Assembly: GCA_963922205.1 (NCBI GenBank)
Contig: CAWUHX010000223.1
Span: 310,001-374,000 of the forward strand
Source: Romanomermis culicivorax
Taxonomy: Eukaryota > Nematoda > Enoplea > Mermithida > Mermithidae
Length of the DNA: 64,000 nucleotides
Direction of reading: 5' to 3'
Part shown: one piece after another, positions 42,948-53,694 of the stretch
Layout of the letters: each line of letters starts with the position of its first letter
Position numbering within the stretch: the first letter of the stretch is position 1
Program-made: the position numbers and the translations under genes
Notes under the pieces: generated by a model
Told to the model about the DNA's origin: nothing
Seen by the model: only the letters and a program-made list of their open reading frames with translations
The model's database searches: none

Positions 42948-43545
42948 TGTTATGTTTACTTCTCTGCTTAGATCCGAAGACGTCAGCAATATGACTCAAG
43001 TCCTATCGGCTTGTACTCAATCAACTACTGTAGGTCACTCAAAGGAGCTTCCTATTAGCAATCAACTGAACACAGTGCAACAGTCCTTAAGCAGAAATAA
43101 ACACAACCTTCAGTCACTAATAAGTAACTGGAAACTCTAACTCTTGCAATCGAAGGGCACTCAGGGTCTCCCCAGATGCCTCCTAAAGGTTCACACAAAT
43201 AAATAGAACTCACTTCAATAGTATCCAAAAGGACTGGGGCTCCACCTTGGCTTGGCTCCCGTGTAAGACGACTCCCTCCAACCGCTCAATGCGCGAGTAA
43301 TGATAATAATATAAATAATAAATAATTATAATAATAATAATATGTAAATATGGTGTGGGGCTGTCAGCGTCGGCCTTTACTAGGCGAAACAGCACAAATA
43401 TAATTTAGAACGGACGCGACTCGCCCGAAACACACCAAAGTACGAGAATGATAAACATTGCTCTTTTTGGTCGAATCGTAACTTTGTCGATTCACCAATT
43501 TTGCATAGATGTGGGATTGCTACTGCCGTAAGCACATCCCCAACA
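42948..43545 (-). repeat. 5' LTR of the retrotransposon, complete
   Basis: 598 bp. On the plus strand it starts TGTTATGTTTACTTCTCTGC and ends GCACATCCCCAACA. It holds an (ATA)n tract around 43300-43345. The outer flank is TGCGA; the matching duplication on the other side is hidden by the gap. Confidence 0.92.
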
Positions 43546-43818
43546 TGCGAATCTCTTTTTAAAACCAACGAGTCAACACTGTAGATGATAGGCCCCCTAC
43601 TATACATTTAGAATTGAATGTCATGAAAACATCTGCATGTTCCAAAACCTTAACTTTGGTTAACTTTTTCCTTAACTGTTTTAGGCTTCTTCGCCAATGA
43701 AGATGTATGGCAATATAACATTTGTTGATGACAAAAAATCGTTATCATGTATATCAAGATTGTGGTTGATTAGCACTTTTCCAAAGTTAGACTTCCAGAA
43801 AGCTCCTCTATCACTCTG

Positions 43819-43900
43819 ACTTCTGGATGCTCCAACATCAATGAAAGTGATTTTCCAAAGTTAGACTTCCACTTTCATTGATGTTGGAGCATCCAGAAGT
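43819..43900. repeat. Perfect 31-bp inverted repeat with 20-nt loop
   Basis: Arms 43819-43849 and 43870-43900 begin ACTTCTGGATGCTCCAACAT and are exact reverse complements. The loop TTTTCCAAAGTTAGACTTC is itself a direct copy of sequence about 70 bp to the left (43777-43798). It could be a template-switch product or a small-RNA hairpin. Confidence 0.85.
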
Positions 43901-44593
43901 ATTTCAAACTTTGGGTGGAGTTAAAATCCACCAAAATCCCCCATGCCTATTTTGAGTTTTCATAAACTAGCTCGTACATTCGAGGAAAATACTGATAGAT
44001 AACAATAAAAAGTATGAATGTTAATTACCTTGATTATGACATGCTTTCCACCTACCACTCCAATACATATTGAACAATTCCAAACTTTCCAAAAATCAAG
44101 ATCATTTTAATAAGGAGCTACAACAAATATAGGCTGTAGGACTCTCTATGAAAATACGCATGTTCGGCAAAAATTTTTGTTCATGGTTCATCTACCCATG
44201 CAATATGCAAATGCCAGGCCTTGCTGAGAATTGCCAGTTGCTAAAACTTTGAATGATAAGATAAGTAAGGTCAAAAGTCAAGTACACTATAATATCATAC
44301 CTTAATCTGCTTACCATAAGGTTAGGGTGAATATTTCTGAAAGTCCAATATGCATCAAAGTCCAATAATCATGGGTTATACCTGTGATTGAACCCAGTTC
44401 TTGAGACTAGTAGTTCAAAGGTGATAATCACTGGACCAAGACACCATATTATCCACGACAAATTTTTTGTTTAGGTAATAAATGGAGATAACCTTTGGAT
44501 TATTGCTTTGGTCAACAATGATCAGCCTGATGATATTGTGTACAATGCAGCCCCCATTGGTCATCCATTCAAGTATATATCTGATCTGTTATC
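43901..44593. other. No gene; tRNA-like repeat near 44390-44455 (minus)
   Basis: On the minus strand TTGGTCCAGTGATTATC (A-box-like) and GGGTTCAATCAC (B-box-like) lie at tRNA-like spacing, followed by ACAGGTATAACC. It is related to the tRNA-like sequence at 53010-53062 and 53617-53642. No coding sequence seen. Confidence 0.45.
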
Positions 44594-44951
44594 TGATGCT
44601 GGTATTACTGCAGCTGTTGCACACTACCTTATAGCTTTATAATGCTAATTATATATATATGTATATAATATACAGTATATTTGTCAAAATTACTGATTAA
44701 GCACTGTAATAATCTAAGCCTTAGCCTAAGCCAAAGCATAGGCATTGGCTTAACCTTAGGCTTAGGCTTAGACTTAGGCATGGGCATAGGCTTAGGCTTA
44801 GCCTTAGGCTCAGGCCTGCGCTTAGGCTTAGGCTTAGGCTTAGATTATTGCAGTAATCAATAATTTTGACAAATATACTGTAGGCCTACATATACTTATC
44901 ATTATAACGCTATAAGGTAGTGTGCACCAGCTGCAGTAATACCCCTGATGC
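44594..44951. repeat. Large inverted repeat enclosing an interstitial TTAGGC telomere-like array
   Basis: Arms of about 120 bp (44594-44712 and 44840-44951) are inverted copies: both contain ACTGCAGCTG, GCACACTACCTTATAGC, CAGTATATTTGTCAAAATTA. Between and within the arm ends lies a degenerate array of CCTAAG units that switches near 44750 to TTAGGC units (CTTAGGCTTAGGCTTAG). TTAGGC is the nematode telomeric repeat. The open frame through the array (Gly/Leu/Ser repeats) is not a protein. Confidence 0.85.
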
Positions 44952-45312
44952 TTTACTATCTGGATACCATCAGAGAGCAGAAAGCCTAGAATGACCCCAA
45001 TGCACAGAGTTTTTATTGAACACCTCCAGAGAGAGAATGCTAACCTACTGGCGGTGAATAGTTATATCACAAATTTGAGGAAACCTTGATTTATTGATCT
45101 AAGTTGGTAATTAATATTACTATGAAGAAGAAAATATCTAAGCTAAGCTAAAAGTTAGGTGCAAAGTTTGAAGGCTAGGAGACATATTGTATGTAGCACT
45201 GAAAAGAATCTCTGCTCCAACTGATGACTGGACTCGAAATTTATTCCATCAGTTCTGAATGACCTGACTTGGTTACCTGGCCTTATAAATGCCTAATAAT
45301 TATGTTGTACAG
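44952..45312. other. No gene recognised; missing first exon(s) of protease homologue expected here
   Basis: The first recognised exon of the protease homologue starts with an acceptor at 45311-45312, so a start exon should lie upstream. No ATG plus signal-peptide exon with a good donor could be recognised. Confidence 0.4.
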
Positions 45313-47295
45313 TTCCGCATCTAACTATTCCTCAAATTTACTGCAAACCAGTTCTTATTGCTTCAATGGAGATATAATGTAAGTTTTTTGAGACTAAAAA
45401 ATCTATGACATTGATAACCTTCTCAACCTTTCAGCGACAATTTGGGACCATTACCCGTAGAAAAATTTTCTGTGGTTTTTATGGAAATCAATTCTGGAGG
45501 AAAAGTAACCGTTCATGTGAAAAGTCGAATCACTGGCCGTTTCTTCCACCCACTGTTCAATGCCAAGAGCACTTATCCAAATGGATCAAATTATTACGAT
45601 GTTGCTTTGCTAAAATTTGATGAAAAAACTGGCTACACTGCTTCTCTCCAGCCGCTGTCATTGCCTTCCTATTCATCAGCCAGTCTGGAAGACTGCACAG
45701 TTATAGGATTGAAAGGGATTCTGAGAAGTATCTGGGGTGAGTTAAATTAAGAGTTTACTATGTTTCCTGCCTGTATGGTGCTGGTGACATATGCGGATTA
45801 TTTTATTCTAATACAGGCTTTACAGGACTATACAGTAATTATCCAGCATATAATGAGTGGCACTCTTTGGTTGCTTTTGCCCCCTAGGGGAGGAAAACAT
45901 TGGCTGGCTTCTGACTTGTTAAGCTACATACTTTATATATGGAATACACACAACCCGTCATTTGCTGTACCTTATTGCCAAAATTCTACCACACTGAATA
46001 GACTCTAATAGCATTCCAAGCTTGTACACTGTTGTGTGGGTCAGTAGGTTTATTCTCTACCAGCGGCTAACACCTACAAGGGTGACATGGTAGCTGTTAC
46101 TCTGACAGATTAATATAATTTATTCCTAAACAAAAGACGGTAAACAAAGGACTAAATGAGAATGAGACTAATGAATAGTTGGCCAAAGACCCAACCAGGA
46201 TACACACATAAATTTACATAGGTCCTTGATGGACAAAAAATAACACACATTTTGTGGGAAAAATTCGCATGCCCAAAAACTATGTGCACATGCAACAGCT
46301 TGATGTTCATGTGCATCAAAATCATGTACTGTATTTATTTGAATAAACCCCACCACGGTTATTTTTTCAATGTACCTTTGGTGCGGCGTTTATTCAAGAG
46401 CCGCGTTTATTTAATTTTTGAGTTTAACATTAAAAATTTTGATAAAATTTTTACTTTTTCAACAATAGATGTATATGTATTACTTACTTACAAATTTTTA
46501 TAAAAGCAGCTAATAATGGTATGAATTAGGGAATTTCAACTGTTACAATTCTGTCATTTGAACTTAATTCTGACTCATCAAAATATACTGATTTTTCCAT
46601 TGATAAAGCAATCTATGTACTGCAAACTGTTACTTGTTTTTTCACTTAAAACTAAGGATAGTAAATCCTTGAATAAATGCCACACCGCGGCATTTATTTA
46701 AGGGTGGCGTTTATTCCTTTTTTTCGAACCAAAGTGCGGCATTTATTCGAGGGCGGCTTTTATTTAAGGTTGGCGTTTATTTGAATAAATATGGTATACA
46801 AGTTATCGACCCTGTATTGTTGTCCATCTCCTCAGGTCAGTTAGTGGAAAAATATGGGTTACATCTGATATAACTCCTATATCACCCCTATTTACCTCAA
46901 TGTTACACCTATGTTAACCCTATTCTTACCCTTTATGTTACCCCTGTTACCCCAAGGTACCTCAGCATAAGGGTAAGAAATAAGTAAGTAAATTACTAGC
47001 ATATGCTTAACCATATATATATATATGTGTCTGTTCTGCCAACTGGAATAGCAATTAATAATCTCATACTTGTTGCAGGAACATGTGGAATTAAAATAAT
47101 GAACTGGAATCAAAAGTATGATCAAAATGAATTCACAGCCTTAGGTCCTGATAAGTTGCCTGATACTGCGAAAGTGAGTAAGAGTTTCTCAGGACTAATA
47201 TTGCTAGCTGTATTTTTCTTCAAGCAACATATTTTTTTCAGATCAGTGCAGGTGCACCATTCGTATGCAAGAAAAATAACTCGCGTTTCTTGTAA
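45313..47295 (+). CDS. Trypsin-like serine protease homologue lacking catalytic His and Ser (partial)
   Basis: Four in-phase exons: 45313-45378, 45435-45736, 47079-47173 and 47242-47295, with GTAAGT, GTGAGT and GTGAGT donors and TTTCAG/TTGCAG acceptors. SSYCFNGD occupies the AAHCF position, so the catalytic His is Tyr. NYYDVALLKFD retains the catalytic Asp. LEDCTVIG and then WGTCG match the trypsin middle. ISAGAPFVC replaces GDSGGPLVC, so the catalytic Ser is Ala. The protein should fold like a chymotrypsin-family protease but cannot cleave. The frame ends at TAA (47293-47295), shorter than a normal C-terminus. The TAA overlaps a GTAAGG donor, so the end may be mis-read, or the gene may be decaying. 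The start exon is missing. A binding or regulatory role outside the cell is inference. Confidence 0.65.
45790..46040 (+). repeat. Dispersed repeat in protease-homologue intron
   Basis: Shares CAGGCTTTACAGGACT, a CCCCTAGGGGAGG/CCACCTAGTGGAGG block, ATTTGCTGTA..TTATTGCC and TAGACTCTAATAGCATTCCA-like phrases with 52690-52960. In that copy the repeat leads into a tRNA-like sequence, so this is probably a SINE or LINE tail. Confidence 0.55.
46326..46800. mobile_element. MITE with GAATAAACGCC-type inverted ends
   Basis: The left end TACTGTATTTATTTGAATAA and the right end, in reverse complement TATACCATATTTATTCAAAT, are inverted copies. Several internal inverted GCGGCATTTATT/GGCGTTTATT blocks repeat near both ends. 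No coding potential. It lies in the long intron of the protease homologue. TA flanks fit a TA-targeting DNA transposon. Confidence 0.7.
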
Positions 47296-48869
47296 GGTGT
47301 CATTACCTTAAGCTATAATTTTAATTGGATGGGGCACATTCCGTAAGAAAATCACTCTCCTATTTTGGACTCTATTGGGATATTCCTGAGGCATGTAACC
47401 TTTTTTCAGCTGACCATTAAGATCGAATTAGCAAACATATTTCCTCTGCGTGCATAGATAATGGACGCAATATTAGAAATCTGATCCGGACAAGATGTGT
47501 TCTGATAATATTTGAATGATAATGTTTGCAGAATAAATTTTTTCAAAAAAAAGTTTGCCTTAAGCTTAGCTAACAGAATTTCATGCATATATCCAGAAAA
47601 TTTTAAAGGCTACAAGAGTTTTTTATTCGAAAATGTGACAAACATTGACTCAACTTCACTGACAAAGATAATTTGCTGAGCTATCATTCGACATTGTTCA
47701 CAAATCTTAAATAATCAACAGTCGTAGTACAGCACATAAACTTCCTCAATATAGAACATTGTGGTTTAAAATTGGTGTATAACTATAAAGAACAAAACTA
47801 CTCTGTTCTGTACACAAGCAACTCATTCATTGATGATGTGATTGCCTCTGTTTTATTGCACCCACCTAGAGAGAGAACATTCTTCGCTTATGAACTGCTA
47901 TCAAATACATTTTCAAAATGTTAAAATAAAAATATGAATTTTTCAAAACTCTCAACCTTTCAAAGTTTATATATGATTATTCATGATTCAAGTACTCAAT
48001 TTGAACAAAAACCAGTTTGTGTACATACAGTGGAAATTTGGTTCTTCTTTCCATTTTGCATGTTCTTGCTTTTCAGTAGATGATGTCAGAAAAGTAAAGT
48101 AAAGTAAAGTAAGTAAAGTAAAGTAAAGCAAAGTAAAGTAAAGTAAAGTAGAGTAAAGTAAAATAAGAGAAAATTTTTTTTACCAGTGAGTTCTCAGTCA
48201 AATCTGATGCTTCAAGATTGAAACGTTTCAACTATCGAAAACATTTTCTGCAAAAAAGTGAAACAGGATTCGTTGGAGAAGGTTAATGGTATTCCTAATA
48301 GAGGCTGGAGTCAGAGATCAATTGGCATTGAACTCAAATTTCATTTTGTAATGTTCAATATTGAGGAAGTTTTTGTGCCACAGTATTGACTTTTTCAATG
48401 ACTAATAAATGACGCCAAATGCCAGCTTTCAGATGCCTGTGGTTATTTCTAGTGATGCAAAAAAGACTTTTCAATAGAAGCTGTTCCTTTGTAATATGCA
48501 AAACAATCGAATTCTTGCTTTTGAGTTCCTGAAAATAAATGTTCAAAGGTGCATTTGGTCTTAGAAAAGTCAAAATTCTCCACAAAAGTCATCATGTGGG
48601 TAAACGTGTCTAACAAGGGACAAATAACTATTTAATTTATTAACCCAGGTCAAAAGTAGACTAACTTTGTTATATGTTTATATCGAAAAGTTAAGAATGA
48701 AGTTACATAAATGTTTTCTAAAAGCCAATAACATCATCTAGGAAAATGCTATTATGTTTAGATCTTTGCATAGGTCAAAAGACGTTTTGATAAATGGGAT
48801 CTGCTTTAATTTGACTCCTGCTGTCCATTATATTGATAGGAAAAATGAAGTGTTGCCTCCCTGATCGTA
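47296..48869. other. No gene recognised; AAAGT pentamer microsatellite at 48095-48165
   Basis: AT-rich intergenic sequence. The only clear structure is GTAAAGTAAAGTAAAG-type (AAAGT)n of about 70 bp with a few interruptions. Confidence 0.55.
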
Positions 48870-49970
48870 TACCTCATTGCATATTTTTTATGTGTATGAT
48901 TTGGGCAGAACTGCAGCTGAGGCAACGAGGAATATATGGCAAGCATATAGTGAACCTGCTGTGTCCCAATGTGCAGTCAAACCGTTTTCAAACTTCAGCG
49001 CTGACACCTGCAGTATCAAATATGAACCTGGTACTGGATGACCAGGTGAAGTATCAGAAGCAGACATTCAAGAACAGCTGGATCTTGAACCAAAACCAAC
49101 CACAAAGGAAATATTAGAAGTTATCGCCATTACGAACGCTACTATTGAAAACTGAATGAAGCAGATGAACAAGGTTTGCAAGCTCCAAACATGGTTGTTG
49201 TACAAGTGGAGTGATCATGCAAGGAAACAGCGTTAAACTAATTTTAGAGTTTTGTGGCCCATTCAATGTTAACTGCAGTGTCTTTTGTTTATTCCAAACA
49301 TGTTTTACATTTCTAACCACACAAGCTGCTGTTTTTCATGATTTTCAGCCAATTGTCTTTGACCCAACTGTCATTGACCAAATTGTCACATTCACCCAAT
49401 TGATGGATTCACTCAATTTTCTTTCACCCAATTGTCCAAGACCCTTCATTTCTATGTTGTTACTTTCATGGTAATGGGTGGGCAAAAGCTCTAAACCTCC
49501 ACAAGTGCCAAAGCCCGATCCACACCCACACAAGCTTATGTTATGTGTACGGTGGTCAACCCAGGGAAACGTCTGCTCTGGGTTGCTTCCACCTGGTTTG
49601 ACCATCACTGCCAAAGTCCATGTAGACCGGCTTGATTGTGTGCGAAATACTTTTTTTCAAAAGCAGCCTACTTCTGCTCCATGACAATGCCCTTTCACAC
49701 AGCCCTACCATTGTCCAGGCTAAAATCCAGTAATAAAATTGGAGGTTGTTATCCCATCCTCCATATTCACCAGACATTGCCCTATCAAATTAATATTTGT
49801 TTCGGTCATTGCAGAATAGCTTCGTCAACATGGAATTAGAAAAAGATGACCAGGTCGAAATATTCATCCACAATTTATTTGATTCAAAGCCCCAAGGCTT
49901 TTATTATGCAAGCATTGCAAAGCTATGTGTGAATTAGAAAACTGTGGTTGATGGTAATGGGTTCTAGCAT
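48870..49970 (+). pseudogene. Mos1-like mariner transposase pseudogene
   Basis: Degraded plus-strand transposase in several frames. The N-terminal helix-turn-helix part reads GRTAAEATRNIWQAYSE and KPTTKEILEV. The catalytic part reads KLMLCVRWSTQGNV, LLPPGLTITAKV, then in another frame LHDNALSHSPTIVQAKIQ and a PPYSPDIALSNYYLFRSL-like stretch. About 250 bp between the halves (49220-49470) are foreign, consisting of CCCAATTG-type short repeats that replace the first catalytic Asp region. Clearly dead. Confidence 0.8.
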
Positions 49971-50689
49971 CAAGTATCACTCTGCAGCTCAAACTTTTAG
50001 ACATTATGTGTCCAAAACACACTGATACTATGTGGTTTGCGTAACTTCCATATGACTATAATTTCACGAATTATCTTTTTTTTTCAATCTGGGGCATCCT
50101 GCTAGTTTGTTTATATCATCAACCATGAGTTCCAAACATCACAGTATGGAACTATTTATTATTGAACAAATTATTCTTACTGTGAGAATCTTAATTGATC
50201 TTTCCCAATTCGGGAAATTTGAAATGCTGTAATATCATCCAATGAGGAAGTAATTCCACATACCCCTGTAGCCTGAATATGATTGGAAATTAAACTTCTA
50301 GATAATTATGCGAGATGTGTTTTGCAATAGTGTTTATTCCAGAAAATCACTAATTTGATAGAAGATGAATGTTGAAAATCATCATTCAACTCACTCCATG
50401 TGGCATAATTAATAAGTTTCCCAATAACTATATAAGTCGATTATATGCCACAATATTGATGTCATTAATTCTTCTGTAATCTCGTCTCCTGAATCAAAAT
50501 GGTTGGCGTTCCAGCAAAATAACCCTCCATGGGGCTTAAACTATTGACCTTCTGTTTTTGATGCAAACCTGCTACCAATTTCAAAAACCAAGTCACATGG
50601 ATAGTTCTTGTATGATTTAAATTAAATTTCCAGCTGATGTGTCTATTATTTGGTTCTCATTTCAATGGTTATATTAATTTTACAACTGC
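49971..50689. other. No gene recognised
   Basis: AT-rich sequence without supported exons or repeats. Confidence 0.4.
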
Positions 50690-51080
50690 CAGTAATTTAA
50701 ATAATTAAAATTTAGACATTTAATAATTAAGACATTTAATAATTTATATAATTAATAATTTAAAAAATCAGTAATTTGAATAATCAATAATTTAGATGGA
50801 GAATATTTAAAATAAACATTAATTCAAATAACCAATAATTCAAATGATCAATAATTCAAATAATCAATTATTCAAATAATCAATAATTGAAATTATCAAT
50901 AATTCAAATAATCAATCAATAATTCAAATAATCAATCAATAATTCAAATAATCAACTACTCAAATAATCAATAATTGAAATTATCAATAATTCAAATAAT
51001 CAATCAATAATTCAAATAATCAATAATTAGAATAATCCATGATTAAAATAATCAATTGTCCAAATAATCAAAAATTTAAA
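50690..51080. repeat. AT-rich tandem repeat (AATAATTCAAATAATC unit)
   Basis: About 25 irregular copies of AATAATTCAAATAATC and shorter AATAATTTA-type variants, with local higher-order doubling (AATCAATCAATAATTCAAAT). Confidence 0.85.
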
Positions 51081-51889
51081 TCGGCATTTATAATGGATTA
51101 TTTTTACATATATGTGCACACATGTGTTAAATGTGTTCAATATGATAAGCCCCACTCGACTTTTGTGATCGTAACCTGAAAAATGAGTGCAATACTTGAA
51201 AAATTTGTATCAAGTTCTTTATGACTGACCAAAAAGCTTCCTATATTCAAGATCGGGATGCAAAAATCGAGTTACTGTACTGAAGTATATAATTTCAATT
51301 TTCAAAACAAAGTAAATGTTTGCTTCTATATGATCAAGATGATTATTTTTCATGTTACTAGCAATCAAATAAATGTTGATTGTCGTAAAATGATTTTTAG
51401 CTACTGACAATTTGATAATGTCAAAAAAATGAGTTTTCATGTTATAAATAATTAAATGAATAATTTTTCTTGTGATCGATTTTCTTCTGTAATCAAGATG
51501 GACATTTTTGTACCAAAAACAATTAAATAACCATTAAAAGGTCTGTATATGTAGAAGCAATAAATTTTATATGTTACCTACAAATTACCATTGTGAGAAC
51601 AATATTTCATGAAATCATAATTTTTATGTTATTTACAATTAAATTCATATTGCAAGGTTTGTGTACCACCTGAGAATTTATTTTTTAATCATGGACAATC
51701 AAATAGGTAACTTTTTCCATAACAAAGTTTACTTTATATATTTTTTAATCAAGTTATAACTTATATTTTTATATGCGAAATCTTGGAAATTTGATGTTCT
51801 GCATCAAATTTCGAAGATTGCAGTTTTTGGTGTCCTGATCAGAATCTAAATTTAATGATGTTAAAACATTTAATCTATCCCTCCAGTAG
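51081..51889. other. No gene recognised
   Basis: AT-rich intergenic sequence. The 73-codon minus frame at 51219-51440 shows no family features. Confidence 0.4.
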
Positions 51890-52560
51890 CAGGAGTTACT
51901 TACTTCCTTTACTTAGTTCCTCCTGCACCATTTGACATATCAGGCGGCAAGTGTCCTCCACTGGGTTTGGTTCAGTGCAGTGATCTCGGCCTCTTCCCAT
52001 GATACAATAAGCACCCGCAGGTGTTTTGTGAAAGTCTGCATTTGGTTCAAGGATAGCTTTGGATAGCTTCACATGGCCGCATCCATATGTTGGCACTTAT
52101 CGGGAGTTGCGAATCCTGTTGTTGTAAGATATGCTCAGCAAATTATAGCCCGCGTTCAGTGACAATATCATTTAGAGGGTGTGTGGCAGTTCTAGTATGG
52201 ATTTCTTCATTGGTGATGGGGTTCCAGTATCTAATTCACAGGATTCAGCACAGCCACCATTATTGGGCAACATCAAGCCTCTTTGCCATCCTTGCTGGTG
52301 TCCTCTACATTTCACAAGCATAAATTGCAGTTGTGAGGACAATGGTGTTGAGTAGATGAATTTTTGTTGCTGTGTTTATCTTTGGGAATTGGTTTAACCT
52401 CCTGAAAGACTCCTCCTGCCTTCCCAATGTGACATGTTACATCATGGTCAGCATTGCCAACATTGGCCAAGGTACTGCCCAAGTAGCTGAATTTATCAAC
52501 CTCCTCAATTCGCTGTTGGCCAATGGTCACTGAGTCTCTTGCTATAGCATATATGTAAGT
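51890..52560 (-). pseudogene. Non-LTR retrotransposon ORF2 C-terminal remnant
   Basis: The minus-strand frame reads IEEVDKFSYLGSTLANVGNA, the FxYLGS..... motif at the end of the reverse transcriptase in CR1/RTE-type LINE proteins. Downstream frames keep pieces such as KLSKAILEPNADFHKTPAG and, in another frame, ITALNQTQWRT, as in the C-terminus of these ORFs. Stops and frameshifts interrupt it. Confidence 0.65.
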
Positions 52561-52689
52561 GTTATGTTGAAGTAATGATTGCAGGTCGTCATAGAGCTAA
52601 TGGTTAATAAAAAACATAAAAACAATTTAGCTTACTTTCTTTTTCTTTACTTTTTGCAGGTACAGTTACCAATTTTCCAATAGCCAGGA

Positions 52690-53059
52690 AGGCAGGCTTT
52701 ACAGGACTGTACGGTCATATAAGAGCCCACCTTAAGTGAAAGTCACTTTTCGGCTGATTATTACCACCTAGTGGAGGCCACATTCCACAGGCTGACATCT
52801 GCCTGACAAGCAGGACTTGATCACCTACCTACCTCATAATGGAATAGGCCCACCTCCTTATTTGCTGTATTATCGCCGACATGCTAACAGGATGGAATAG
52901 AGTCCAGGAGGGCAGGCAACCATTCCACACTTGTCTACACAATTTATCTACCCAGAGAGGATGAAAGGCTGTGTTCGCCCATGTCAGCTAGCAGAAATTT
53001 AATTTTGGTTACACCCGGAATCGAACCCCGTTCTTGAGACTAGCACCCAGATGTGATAA
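52690..53059 (-). repeat. tRNA-ended SINE-like repeat, split by a solo LTR
   Basis: On the minus strand a tRNA-like head, beginning TGGGCCATCTTGGTCTAGTG at 53642, continues across the LTR insertion into GCTAGTCTCAAGAACGGGGT and GGTTCGATTCCGGGTGTAAC, then into the body shared with 45790-46040. The A box lies right of the LTR and the B box left of it, so the repeat was intact before the LTR inserted. Confidence 0.65.
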
Positions 53060-53616
53060 TGTTGTATTTGTAGGTGTGTCGGGCGCTGATGAGTCACAGG
53101 CAGGATTGGGATCCCAGGATTCGTCCTTAATGTACATGTTTCCCACGCCCATGTTTACCCGATCAACTTAATTACTTGTACTTAAACCCGACACAAGTAT
53201 CCCACCAATTAAGGAAAAGATGTTTCCTTAATTGTCTCTCTAATCAAGTAAAAACCGAAAGGAAAGACTTATCTTACGTAACTTTATCTTACGTAATTGA
53301 AAAACACTTACTTACAAACATTACGGGCGAGAAAATACAGACAAATCACTCCCACGCACTGGGAAGAAAAACGAATAAAGAATTGTGTGTGGGGAGGCAG
53401 GGAGTAGATATATAAAGTGGCCAGGGGGGCACACGTTCAATAGGAAAAACATATATCAATAATAATGCACATGGAGAGAGCCAGCGCACGCATACCAATG
53501 TGCGCTACAGTAAGACGACTGTTGATGGTCCCCGTTGTTCACTCCACTTGCTACCTGCCGGCCTCATGCGCGGTTTGACAAAAATGATGAAAATCGGCTG
53601 AAAACACACTACAGCA
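53060..53616 (-). mobile_element. Solo LTR, family A, copy 3, with ATAA target duplication
   Basis: A 557-bp inverted copy of the family A LTR (plus strand TGTTGTATTTGTAGGTGTGT to CACACTACAGCA). ATAA flanks both sides (53056-53059 and 53617-53620). Inserted into the tRNA-like head of a SINE, immediately upstream of the receptor gene. Confidence 0.82.
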
Positions 53617-53694
53617 ATAATCACTAGACCAAGATGGCCCACTTACTTTCTTTTGATGATAGCTTTATACTTCAGGTGTTTGGAAAATTACATT

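Larger units (their letters stand above)
29549..43545 (-). mobile_element. ~14-kb Ty3/gypsy-type LTR retrotransposon with exonuclease and RGG ORFs
   Basis: Two direct LTRs (598 bp for the complete right copy) bound the element, which reads right to left: LTR, primer site, gag-protease-RT-RNase H, integrase, exonuclease ORF, RGG ORF, 3' region, LTR. The domain order RT-RNase H-integrase is that of Ty3/gypsy. The LTRs appear identical over the ~570 bp that can be compared, so the insertion is recent. Long intact frames agree with that. About 14 kb is roughly two to three times a typical element, the excess coming from two extra ORFs in the env position. The start is placed inside the N gap by analogy with the right LTR. 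Confidence 0.92.

Noticed and set aside
44681..44863. Gly/Leu-rich repetitive frame
   Set aside because: It is the TTAGGC array read in one frame.
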